A stretch of 64,000 nucleotides of DNA, from contig NZ_QEIH01000007.1 in the NCBI RefSeq assembly GCF_003260195.1, positions 62,001 to 126,000 on the forward strand, in the 5' to 3' direction. The position numbers and the translations under genes were made by a program. Of the stretch, positions 9,344 through 17,319 are shown one piece after another. The notes below the pieces were generated by a model, which worked only from the letters and a program-made list of their open reading frames with translations, did no database searches and was not told the DNA's origin. Every line of letters begins with the position of its first letter. Position 1 is the stretch's first letter. The stretch comes from Lutibacter citreus (GTDB taxonomy: Bacteria; Bacteroidota; Bacteroidia; Flavobacteriales; Flavobacteriaceae).

Positions 9344-10603
9344 ATGAATAGATTAAATTATTTCAACCCTTATATTAATAAAACAAATAATCACGAAGAT
9401 AGATTAACAAGAGCTTTTTTAGTTTTATTAAGGTATTCACCATCTTCATTTAGTTTTTTTTATGAAGCAATAAAACAACGCTCTAAGTTTAGAGAAGAGC
9501 TTCCAAATTTATATTCTTTAATTAATAAGAATATCGAGATTCAAACACAAGTAAGTAGTGCTAAATTTGAGACAGTTAAGTTGTTATCAATACTTATTAC
9601 AAATGATTATTATACAGATGACATATTAATAAAACCGAGTTGTAGAACGGCAACTTATGATGGCGTAATTACTTTAGGGGATAATCTTACAATTATTATT
9701 GAAACTAAACCAGATAGGAATAATGTTTGGCAAGATCAGCTTTGTCCATCAAAGGAAAATTTAAGTGATGACATTGAAATTATTTCTATGCCTGTCGTTA
9801 TTATGTGGAGCAGTATCATAACTTGGTTAAATGAGTTTGCATTTTCAAATCAACATAATTATTCGGAAAGGCTTATAGTTGAAGATTTTTTATCTTTTGT
9901 TAATGAGAATTACAGTTATTTAAATCCATTTGATAGATTTGATCTTTGTAAGGGAAATCACTCCTTAATTTTAAAGAGAATTAGTACAATATTAAAATTC
10001 ATTGTTAAAGACGAAGATAAAGTTAAATATCATCAAGGGTGGGGTTTTTATATTGAGTTGCCTTATAATTCTATTAGAAAAATTGGTTTAATTTTTCATC
10101 CTAAAGAAAATTGTTTAAAATTGAGCCTTTATTTTGCTGACACCCAGGGTCAAGCTAGAGGGTTGTATCCTGTAAATATTGATATCAATGAATTTGAAAA
10201 GGAGGGTTGGATAATTCATCCTAATTTTCATTTTGGATTTATGACTTCAAATATAATATGGTTTTCTTCAAATGACATTAGAAAGTACATTGATTATTGG
10301 AATCAAAATACTGAAAAACTAAGGCAAATACCAAATCACATTGAGCTAAAGAAGTTTGTAAGAGAACTTGTAATAGAAGACGTTATTAATAATGATGATG
10401 AAGGTTTAAAAAATAAAATATACAATAGTAAAATGGAAAAAATAAATGTATGTCCTGGTTTAGCATTCATTTATGAAATACCATTAAAACGGGCTGAAGA
10501 GTTAGATCAAAAAGGTGAATTATCAGACTTGATAAAAAATAAGATTGATTTTTGTTTAAAGAATGTAATAAGTAGAAATTCTGTTGAACTATTAAATGGT
10601 TAA
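9344..10603 (+). CDS. Putative PD-(D/E)XK nuclease-like protein
   Basis: I do not recognise this family by name. From the ATG at 9344 it is 419 aa; a GTG at 9329 would add five residues. The N-terminus has NHEDRLTRAF (an ED-T-x-A pattern common in restriction-like nucleases). A possible PD-(D/E)XK core follows: D106 in TYDGVITLGD, then E120-x-K122 in IIETKPD on the next strand (numbering from this start). The rest is alpha/beta without other motifs. It stands 169 bp after the HNH gene and 108 bp before the next, so it may be an independent transcription unit in the defence cluster. The nuclease call rests on three residues and the strand pattern. Confidence 0.6.
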   Translation: MNRLNYFNPYINKTNNHEDRLTRAFLVLLRYSPSSFSFFYEAIKQRSKFREELPNLYSLINKNIEIQTQVSSAKFETVKLLSILITNDYYTDDILIKPSCRTATYDGVITLGDNLTIIIETKPDRNNVWQDQLCPSKENLSDDIEIISMPVVIMWSSIITWLNEFAFSNQHNYSERLIVEDFLSFVNENYSYLNPFDRFDLCKGNHSLILKRISTILKFIVKDEDKVKYHQGWGFYIELPYNSIRKIGLIFHPKENCLKLSLYFADTQGQARGLYPVNIDINEFEKEGWIIHPNFHFGFMTSNIIWFSSNDIRKYIDYWNQNTEKLRQIPNHIELKKFVRELVIEDVINNDDEGLKNKIYNSKMEKINVCPGLAFIYEIPLKRAEELDQKGELSDLIKNKIDFCLKNVISRNSVELLNG

Positions 10604-10711
10604 TTTTTATAAATATAAGTCCTCAATAATCAATTGAAATTCATTAAAAAAATTGACTCTAGTTTCCAATTCATAAAATTAAAATAATTACTAATTAATA
10701 TCTTGAATTTA

Positions 10712-12793
10712 ATGGATTTATGTAATGTTAAAAAAGTTAGCTTATACAAAGCAAATCTGCACAAGTACTTTGATCCTGAAATAAATTATGATGATAAGAT
10801 AATTTCACATGAAGAATTTGTTTTATTTTATGAATATCCAGATGGAGAGAATGATTTGATTTATCTTTTCGATCTTGAAAATAAAAAGATACTTAAGGAA
10901 TTTAAAAATATAAAAGAGGTTGACTTAAGGCTGTTTCAAAATCTGGAATACATAGAATTTGGAGGTTTATCATGTCAATTAGCAGAATTTGAAATTCCAC
11001 GATCAGTTTCATCCGTAAAAATTACAGCATACGATGATTTTTTGGATATTATAAAAAATAATGACTTATTATTTAAAAGGTTTATAGAATTAAATGCAAG
11101 AATAGAAGAGTCAAAATTCGTTTTCCATTCTAGTGAGAATAAGCAAAAAATCACTAATTTTTTGAACATTCATAATAAATTTACAGAAGAACTTAAGCAA
11201 GAAAAAATTGATACAGGTATTGGTGAGTTTTTAAAGAAAATAATTACATCAAATGTAACTAGTTTAGAAATTCAATCATTGTATCTAACAGATAATGATT
11301 TAAACGTAATTTCTTTTTCGGAAGGCATTACGGACCTTTCATTAATTAATAATTACAACAAAGTCATTACCAATTTACCAATAAGTTTGGAAAAACTAAA
11401 AATTCAATTTTTGTATCCAATGAAAGTAGAGGACATTAATCTTAGTAATTTGAATTTGTTATTGTTGGATTTGGATAATAATGCGATAAATGTTCAAGAA
11501 GCTATTAACGGATTAGCGAAGCACACTAAAAACTTATTGTTAAGTAATAACGATACAGAGCATTTTCGTATTAGCCATATTCCATTGAGGTTAAAAGGTC
11601 TTGCACTAGACAATAATTTTTTAAAGTCATTCTTCCTGCTTCCAGATAAAAATTATATTAATAATTCTTTAACTTCTTTAGATCTAGATAATTCTGGATT
11701 CGAATTTACCTCGAGAAACTGGAATATACTTAGTAATAGCTTCCCTAGATTAAAGGAATTATATTTAAATAACAAAAGAATCTCAATTGAAGAAATATTT
11801 AAATTTTTGAATGAGAGTGAAATAAATAAATCTTGCTCCCAATCAGATGTTATCAACAAAGTATCAAATCTAACTTTTGATAATGATAAAATATATTTAA
11901 AGTGGTTTGCTGAATTTCTGCCAGTTATCCCAATTATGAGAGAGATTAAATTACAATTTCAAATGTTGTGGCAGGAGATGGATAATGTTGAATTGTTTAA
12001 TTATGGTATAAGTTGTGATTTGAAACATAAAAATTATTCAATTCTAATTTATGGAGACCCCAATTTGGAAACAATAATTTTAGAACTTAGCACGAATGAT
12101 TATAAATACCTTTACTTATATTTTTATAAAATAATTCCTGAGATTAATAAGATAATTTTTAAACATCAAAAGGTTCCATTGCCAGCACAATTAATTTTTC
12201 CAAAAACAAAAGATATTAAAAGAATTAATAAAGCATATAAAAGGGATTTTATTAATTTTTATAATAGAATTTATAGTTTTGATATTGATAAGTCCTCGAA
12301 GCCATATCATTTTATTAAGGTGGAAGGAAAATGCTCTAAAATATTGATACAGCATTCTCATGGGAGAAATGATTTATTTGAGGATGTAAGTAAAATCGCC
12401 TTTTTTTTACATTTAGCAAAAGCTACATACCCTGTTCTTATTTCAGAAAACGGAAAATTGAAAAACACTAACTTATCAAATGAAAATTTTAAAATTAATC
12501 ATAATAAAGAAGTTTTAGAAGAAATTCGATTGAAATTATCAAACAAATATTTGGGGGAATTTGGTTTTAGAAATTTTTTTATAAAAATTCATTCGCCTAA
12601 AAAAGCAAAATCCAGTGTTTCACCACTAAGGCTGTCTTATAACCCTTCTATATTCCATGTTAAAAATGATAAACTAGTTTGTTATAATAAATTGGTTAAC
12701 TACAATACAACTCCAGTTGAAATTTGTGGGGATAGTAAGGATTATAAAATTGTTATAGAAAAGGGGGTCCTTTTGGTAAAGAATTTAATATAG
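10712..12793 (+). CDS. Leucine-rich-repeat-like hypothetical protein
   Basis: A 693 aa protein starting at the ATG at 10712 (an in-frame TTG three codons upstream is less likely). The middle part, about residues 175-370, shows irregular leucine-rich repeats with the LxxLxLxxN pattern, for example LEIQSLYLTDNDL, LLLLDLDNNAI, LKGLALDNNFL, LTSLDLDNSGF and LKELYLNNKRI. There is no signal peptide, membrane segment, NTPase or nuclease motif, so it is probably a cytoplasmic protein-binding scaffold. The ends are not recognisable. It shares strand and setting with the restriction genes, and a role in sensing phage proteins is a guess from context only. Confidence 0.65.
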   Translation: MDLCNVKKVSLYKANLHKYFDPEINYDDKIISHEEFVLFYEYPDGENDLIYLFDLENKKILKEFKNIKEVDLRLFQNLEYIEFGGLSCQLAEFEIPRSVSSVKITAYDDFLDIIKNNDLLFKRFIELNARIEESKFVFHSSENKQKITNFLNIHNKFTEELKQEKIDTGIGEFLKKIITSNVTSLEIQSLYLTDNDLNVISFSEGITDLSLINNYNKVITNLPISLEKLKIQFLYPMKVEDINLSNLNLLLLDLDNNAINVQEAINGLAKHTKNLLLSNNDTEHFRISHIPLRLKGLALDNNFLKSFFLLPDKNYINNSLTSLDLDNSGFEFTSRNWNILSNSFPRLKELYLNNKRISIEEIFKFLNESEINKSCSQSDVINKVSNLTFDNDKIYLKWFAEFLPVIPIMREIKLQFQMLWQEMDNVELFNYGISCDLKHKNYSILIYGDPNLETIILELSTNDYKYLYLYFYKIIPEINKIIFKHQKVPLPAQLIFPKTKDIKRINKAYKRDFINFYNRIYSFDIDKSSKPYHFIKVEGKCSKILIQHSHGRNDLFEDVSKIAFFLHLAKATYPVLISENGKLKNTNLSNENFKINHNKEVLEEIRLKLSNKYLGEFGFRNFFIKIHSPKKAKSSVSPLRLSYNPSIFHVKNDKLVCYNKLVNYNTTPVEICGDSKDYKIVIEKGVLLVKNLI

Positions 12794-12924
12794 TCCGTTC
12801 TTTCTTTAAGAATTTTTAAATATTACAAAGTCTTTTCTGCACAGATTGGTTTTTAACTATTCGCAATTACGTTTTAGTTTTGACCTGTATTTGGTAACTA
12901 AGCTAATACTTAAAATTAAAAAAC

Positions 12925-13302
12925 ATGAAAGATTTTAATGAAGAATTTCAAAACGGGCAAAATGATTTTAGTCAAAACGATTTAAAAAGAATTTTAGAAA
13001 AAAGTGAAGAACTAAATTCTAAATTTAAAGAAGAAGGAAAACTTCGTAAATTTTACAAAAAATTTAAACTTTTTATTTCAATGTTAAAAGATTATATTTC
13101 TGGATCTTACACAGAGGTTCCTTGGTATGTAATTACTGTAATTGGGTCTACCTTTTTATATGTAATTAACCCAATTGATCTCATTCCAGATTTTTTACCA
13201 TTTATTGGTTATGTTGATGATGCTGCTATTATGGCAATATGCGTTAGCTTTGTTAATGAAGAAATTCAAGCCTATGAAAAATGGAAAATTAGAGCTAATT
13301 AA
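12925..13302 (+). CDS. YkvA/DUF1232 family small membrane protein
   Basis: A 125 aa protein whose C-terminal half is the DUF1232 domain: WYVITVIGSTFLYVINPID forms a membrane segment and is followed by the family signature LIPDFLPFIGYVDDAA. The N-terminal half is charged and helical. Function in this family is unknown. The protein is present in many Flavobacteriaceae, so it is probably a core gene lying between two defence modules. A bidirectional-looking terminator lies downstream at 13474-13508. Confidence 0.85.
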   Translation: MKDFNEEFQNGQNDFSQNDLKRILEKSEELNSKFKEEGKLRKFYKKFKLFISMLKDYISGSYTEVPWYVITVIGSTFLYVINPIDLIPDFLPFIGYVDDAAIMAICVSFVNEEIQAYEKWKIRAN

Positions 13303-13473
13303 CACCCTATATATTGTTAATGGAAAATCTTTTGGTTGTAGATTGTAAAATTAAAATTGGTTAATGTTAGTGTTTCACCCAATTTTTAGCTAAAAAATTG
13401 GCACTTAAAAAAATGTAAAACACTACATACCAACCATACAAACCATTTAAAAGCACCTATTCGAGGCACTTAT
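13303..13473. other. Intergenic region with a palindromic element
   Basis: No gene is seen here. At 13379-13401 there is an inverted repeat in which CCAATTTTT and its complement flank AGCT, giving a palindromic core TTTTTAGCTAAAAA. It could be a protein-binding site or a hairpin in the 3' region of the DUF1232 transcript. No T-tract follows, so it is not a normal terminator. Confidence 0.4.
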
Positions 13474-13508
13474 AAAACCTGATAACCTTTTTTTATCAGG
13501 TTTTTTTT
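13474..13508. terminator. Bidirectional rho-independent terminator
   Basis: The stem AAAACCTGATAA pairs with TTATCAGGTTTT around a short T-rich loop and has A and T tracts on both sides. It sits between the rightward DUF1232 gene and the leftward SRA-HNH gene and can end both transcripts. Confidence 0.85.
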
Positions 13509-13577
13509 AACCTCTCTAAAAATTAAAATTGAGCTATTTTTCATACTAATTACATTCTATAAACGTATTTTTAAAAT

Positions 13578-14453
13578 TTATTCATTAATAAAAATATGCT
13601 CTTTATGATAATCAAAATTACTCTTCTCAATTGTATGGTTTTTATGAAGGCTTAAACTACCTTCAATACCAACCAGAGATAAATCGTTCTCAATTGCAAA
13701 AACACCTTTATCAAACATCACATGATGGTTTGGACATAAACAAATTAAATTTCCTGGTTGATCGTTTCCATTATGAGGTTTCCCTAAAGGTTTAATGTGA
13801 GCTGCTTCTGCATACCTAGCGCCTCTTACAGAAATTGTTGTACCACAAATTTGGCATTCGTAATTATATAACTTCTTTATCTCTTTAGAAAGTTTAGTAT
13901 CTCTTACAATTCTTAAAACTTCAGTTGCTATTCTTTTTGAATTTTCATTGCCAAGTGGTAATTCTTTTTTTACCAGATTTTGCCAAGTTTCAGATGGTGA
14001 AACTTTCTCTAGCTTATACCTACATATTACAAAACCATTTTTCCCTTTTTCTTCAAAATGATCTGTTACATAGTACAAACCACCATATACATATCCTTCT
14101 TTTGGGCTAAATTTAGATTTATGTTTAAAGCCTCTAGTAACTCTAATTGGCAATCCTTGCATTTCACTTACAATAAGTGCTTTATTCCCTGTTGCATCCC
14201 AACTTTGATCCTTTATTTGTTTTTTGGAACTAGGATCATTCCCTCCGTGACCTGTATATATAATTTCGTCTCCAAGATCTAAATCATCCACATAACCTCC
14301 GTTAAGCACTATGGATGGCGCACCTACTCGCGGATTACCGTCAATCCCTGCAACTGGAGCCAAATGAATACCAGCATCTCTTAAAGCCTGCCTATTTACG
14401 AATTTATCACCTTCTTTTACATTTTCTATATTTCCAAATTGATAATCAGCCAT
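13578..14453 (-). CDS. SRA (YDG) domain - HNH endonuclease, modified-cytosine restriction
   Basis: A 291 aa two-domain protein. Residues 1-150 form an SRA/YDG domain (GNIENVKEGDKF near the start, VAGIDGNPRVGAPSIVLNGGY, then DEIIYTGHGG), the fold that flips out and reads 5-methylcytosine or related bases. Residues 195-255 form an HNH nuclease: C200-x2-C203, AAHIKP with H219, N235, and C240 with H243-H244. This architecture is known from type IV (McrA-like) restriction enzymes that cut modified DNA. It is the last gene of a leftward operon, 2 bp after the helicase gene. Domain calls are firm; the exact modified base is unknown. Confidence 0.9.
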   Translation of the reverse strand: MADYQFGNIENVKEGDKFVNRQALRDAGIHLAPVAGIDGNPRVGAPSIVLNGGYVDDLDLGDEIIYTGHGGNDPSSKKQIKDQSWDATGNKALIVSEMQGLPIRVTRGFKHKSKFSPKEGYVYGGLYYVTDHFEEKGKNGFVICRYKLEKVSPSETWQNLVKKELPLGNENSKRIATEVLRIVRDTKLSKEIKKLYNYECQICGTTISVRGARYAEAAHIKPLGKPHNGNDQPGNLICLCPNHHVMFDKGVFAIENDLSLVGIEGSLSLHKNHTIEKSNFDYHKEHIFINE

Positions 14454-14455
14454 AA

Positions 14456-16282
14456 TTACAAGTTTTTACATCCTGCATCAAGTAAAACTTGATAAGTATT
14501 ATTTAGTATATTTTCATTAGGAACAAATATTATTAAACCATCTCGTCCTCTTGTTAAAAGGACTCTATAACTATTCATTCTTAACTTATTTGAATTTTTC
14601 GCCTTCTTATTTGGAACCCTATCAATCCAACCATTATTATAAACCCAATCACCCTCCCAAGCTAGTATTGGCATATCCAATTCTAAACCCTGACAGCCGA
14701 ACTCAGTAACAACACTTGTTAAATTACGACAATAAAAAGGACAACCTGATTCAACGTAATATTGTGATACTGAAAATATTTTCGAAGAATTATAGTCATT
14801 TTTCACTCCGTACTTAGGCAAGATTTTACTTTTTGAACTTGAAATTAAACCAAATGTTTTATTAGGTTCTTTGTCATATTTTAATTTGACATAAGATTTA
14901 GCCTTTTCAAGTTCCCTAGTAACATAAATAGGATAACCTTCTTCAAACAATTTACTAGCTAAACTTTTTGATGTTACAAAATTACCTTCAAGCAAATTTT
15001 CAACCCAACTTTGTAAGGTGAGTGCTTGATGTGTTCTTAAGGACTTTGTTAAATTAAACTCCTTTACAATTTCAACATTTGATTTTTGAAAATTATTTTG
15101 CAGTTTTTCAGGGCAATGAATAGTCCAATTTACTTTTGATTGTTCTACTGCGTCAGACCATAACCCAATGCCACTCTCTTCTCCTAAATATATTTCCTGC
15201 CCCTCTCCTATTAAACCAACTAATAAACAATGATTTTTTCTATTTCCAATATTTATAAAATCGGTTGGTTCAGCATTTTTACTATCCCTACGAGAATTAG
15301 AAACTTTTTCAGAATCCCAAGCTCGTTGAGCCTCATCATAAATAATAACATTTTCAGAAGGATTTTTATCAGAGTGAGCATATTGCTTTAAAAACCCATG
15401 TACAGATTGTACAAAATGATTATTACCTAAACTAAATTGTAATACTTTCACCAATGGCCCATTTCCAGATAAAAACACACCAGTTTGTATCTTATTTTGA
15501 ACATACTTTTCGAATACAAATTGTAATCCAACAAGCGTTTTTCCAGCTCCAGGGACACCTGTTATCAATGCTAAATTATGAGTTTTTTCTAAATTTGATT
15601 TTTGAATAATTTGATCTAATTTTTCTAAAACCAAAGGAATACCTATGCTTTGTGCTCTTTTAATTTGAGGAAATTCATTTTCTTTAAATAATAACTGAGC
15701 AGATTGAATTAATGAAGGTAATGGTGCATATTCACTTTCAAACCAAGCATTAATATTCTTGAATCTGGTTTCAGTCAAACTTTCTAAAAAAAGATGTAAA
15801 TTATCTCTAGATATTATCTGAACTTCATCAGATATATGGTTTACTTCTGTTGCAGCTGCTAACACTAAGACAGGAATAACATTTAATTTATGTGATTGCT
15901 CATGATAGTTTCTTAAATCTCTAGCGTAGTGTTTAGCCTGATCAATTTGCGCTTGATTTTCTAGAGAATATCCTTTAAATTCTAATACAATTAAATTATT
16001 ACCACTTAATAGCAAAACATCAGGACGACGCCCTCTTTCTCTTGGCAATTCATATTCAAATATTACAAAAACATTTTCAGCTAAATCTCGGCTTAAATCA
16101 AGTTTAGTAAACTCTTCTATTAAAATATTATAACAATCAAACCAAGCCTTTCTTTGAGAGTAACTGGCTGGTTCATCCATACAATCAATATGATGTTCTT
16201 TCAACAAACTACCCCAGGTACTTACATCAACTTTTAAAAAAGAATAAATGGAATAAACAGTTCTTTGAAATTTCTTATTCAT
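14456..16282 (-). CDS. RecB-like nuclease fused to a DUF2075 (Schlafen group 3-like) helicase
   Basis: A 608 aa protein. The N-terminal domain has a PD-(D/E)XK core of the RecB type: E76/E78, D88 in RRPDVLLL, E101-F-K103, and the QxxxY motif Q115-AKH-Y119. A linker of about 100 aa leads to an SF1-like ATPase of the DUF2075 family: Walker A GVPGAGKT (242-249), DEAQ box in IIYDEAQRA (316-319), then GEGQEIYLGEESG and a C-terminal LLTRGRDGLIIFVP. It overlaps the upstream Nudix gene by 8 bp and is followed 2 bp later by the SRA-HNH gene. I infer that it unwinds and degrades DNA recognised or cut by its partner. Confidence 0.85.
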   Translation of the reverse strand: MNKKFQRTVYSIYSFLKVDVSTWGSLLKEHHIDCMDEPASYSQRKAWFDCYNILIEEFTKLDLSRDLAENVFVIFEYELPRERGRRPDVLLLSGNNLIVLEFKGYSLENQAQIDQAKHYARDLRNYHEQSHKLNVIPVLVLAAATEVNHISDEVQIISRDNLHLFLESLTETRFKNINAWFESEYAPLPSLIQSAQLLFKENEFPQIKRAQSIGIPLVLEKLDQIIQKSNLEKTHNLALITGVPGAGKTLVGLQFVFEKYVQNKIQTGVFLSGNGPLVKVLQFSLGNNHFVQSVHGFLKQYAHSDKNPSENVIIYDEAQRAWDSEKVSNSRRDSKNAEPTDFINIGNRKNHCLLVGLIGEGQEIYLGEESGIGLWSDAVEQSKVNWTIHCPEKLQNNFQKSNVEIVKEFNLTKSLRTHQALTLQSWVENLLEGNFVTSKSLASKLFEEGYPIYVTRELEKAKSYVKLKYDKEPNKTFGLISSSKSKILPKYGVKNDYNSSKIFSVSQYYVESGCPFYCRNLTSVVTEFGCQGLELDMPILAWEGDWVYNNGWIDRVPNKKAKNSNKLRMNSYRVLLTRGRDGLIIFVPNENILNNTYQVLLDAGCKNL

Positions 16283-16673
16283 TGTTTAAAGCTTTAACAA
16301 ATGGAATATCAGCAGGTGCTAATTTATAATTTTCAAGATCTGATACTTCGGACCACTCAAAAAGATCATGATCATTCAATTGAATTTTTCCAGAAATTAA
16401 TTCACACAAATAAGCCTTTAAAATTATTTTTTTATCAGAATAAATATGTTCATTTTCCATAAAAAAAGATCGAACATTTATTTCTAGTCCTAATTCTTCC
16501 ATTATCTCGCGCTTTAAACAATCTTCAGGTGTTTCACCTTCTTCTATTTTTCCACCCGGAAATTCCCAATAACCTGAAAGGTGTTTATTAGGAGCACGCC
16601 GAGCAATTAAGATCTTATTTCCTTTTTGAATTATGGCAGCAGTAACAATGTAAGTTGGAAAATTAGTTTTCAA
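16275..16673 (-). CDS. Nudix hydrolase, MutT-like nucleoside triphosphate pyrophosphohydrolase
   Basis: A 132 aa protein with a complete Nudix box, G41-x5-E47-x7-R55-E56-x2-E59-E60-x-G62, in a MutT/(d)NTP pyrophosphohydrolase context (YWEFPGGKIEEGE). Such enzymes cleave NTPs or dNTPs to the monophosphate and pyrophosphate, often to remove oxidised or otherwise modified nucleotides. It is the first gene of the operon and overlaps the nuclease-helicase by 8 bp. Its link to a modified-DNA restriction enzyme suggests it might stop the cell from incorporating the modified nucleotides its partner attacks; this is inference. Confidence 0.88.
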   Translation of the reverse strand: MKTNFPTYIVTAAIIQKGNKILIARRAPNKHLSGYWEFPGGKIEEGETPEDCLKREIMEELGLEINVRSFFMENEHIYSDKKIILKAYLCELISGKIQLNDHDLFEWSEVSDLENYKLAPADIPFVKALNNE

Positions 16674-16896
16674 TTTATATTAAAGGAGGTTTAATTATAA
16701 AAAACATGAATAAATTTTTAAAAGAATTATACTCAAATATAATAATTTCTAATTGTTTAAATTATGTTATCTATTATTAAATAGACTTTAATTAATTCTA
16801 ATATATAAATATTAAAATTTGTAATATTGGTGATTTTTTTGTGCAAATTATGTGCAAATGGTTTTTTGAAGAAATTACAAAACGTCCTAAAACAAA
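16674..16896. other. Intergenic region between the Nudix operon and the tRNA operon
   Basis: No gene is visible. The sequence is very AT-rich and should contain the leftward promoter of the Nudix operon, but I find no clear TAnnTTTG box. A short tandem GTGCAAATTATGTGCAAATG lies at 16840-16859 (two GTGCAAAT copies). No integrase remnant is recognisable. Confidence 0.4.
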
Positions 16897-16925
16897 AATA
16901 ACTCACTGAAAAACAGTGAGTTATT
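16897..16925 (-). terminator. Terminator of the tRNA operon
   Basis: The inverted repeat AATAACTCACTG / CAGTGAGTTATT around an AAAAA loop lies just 3' of tRNA-Arg. Read leftward it is followed by a T-rich run, as expected for a rho-independent terminator. Confidence 0.8.
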
Positions 16926-16928
16926 AAG

Positions 16929-17002
16929 TGATCGCGATAGGATTCGAACCTATGACCGTCTGCTTAGAAGGCAGATGCTCTATCCAGCTGAGCTACGCGA
17001 CC
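16929..17002 (-). tRNA. tRNA-Arg (anticodon TCT)
   Basis: The cloverleaf is complete: acceptor stem GGTCGCG with CGCGATC (one G-T pair), D arm AGCTCAGCTGGATAGAGC, anticodon stem TCTGC/GCAGA with loop CTTCTAA (anticodon TCT), and T arm with GGTTCGAATCC. CCA is not encoded. It is the last of three leftward tRNAs, and its 3' end faces the defence cluster. Confidence 0.96.
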
Positions 17003-17035
17003 ATTAGGATTATATAATAATCCAAATAGATATTG

Positions 17036-17110
17036 TCGGGGTGGCAGGATTCGAACCTGCGGCCTCCACGTCCCAAACGTGGCGCGATAACCGGGCTACG
17101 CTACACCCCG
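17036..17110 (-). tRNA. tRNA-Pro (anticodon TGG)
   Basis: Acceptor stem CGGGGTG pairs with CACCCCG. The anticodon stem CCACG/CGTGG encloses TTTGGGA, giving anticodon TGG, and the T arm contains GGTTCGAATCC. It lies between tRNA-Ser and tRNA-Arg in the same leftward operon. CCA is not encoded. Confidence 0.96.
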
Positions 17111-17129
17111 AATGGTTATCTTTATTCTG

Positions 17130-17217
17130 CGGAGAGACGGGGATTCGAACCCCGGGTACCCGGTTAGAGTACGCTTGTTTAGCAAACAAGTCCTTTCGGC
17201 CACTCAGGCACCTCTCC
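17130..17217 (-). tRNA. tRNA-Ser (anticodon GCT)
   Basis: An 88 nt class II tRNA with a long variable arm. Acceptor stem GGAGAGG pairs with the 3' side, the anticodon stem CTTGT/ACAAG encloses TTGCTAA (anticodon GCT), and the T arm has GGTTCGAATCC. It is the first tRNA of the leftward operon, about 34 bp after the predicted promoter -7 box. Confidence 0.95.
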
Positions 17218-17250
17218 AAAAATATGTTTATGAACCTATTTTTGCGAGTG

Positions 17251-17281
17251 CAAATATAGATTTCAAATTGCATTTACACAA
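17251..17281 (-). promoter_or_regulatory. Promoter of the tRNA operon
   Basis: On the minus strand TTG (17281-17279) is followed after 20 bp by TATATTTG (17258-17251). This fits the Bacteroidota consensus TTG-N17-23-TAnnTTTG and points at tRNA-Ser. Confidence 0.75.
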
Positions 17282-17319
17282 CATTTTTTTCACTTTTTTT
17301 TACTTTTTTTTTTACTTAA

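Noticed and set aside
16840-16900. Possible integrase C-terminal remnant next to tRNA-Arg
   Set aside because: Short open stretches exist on the plus strand, but none shows tyrosine-recombinase motifs (R..HxxR..Y), so no pseudogene is called.
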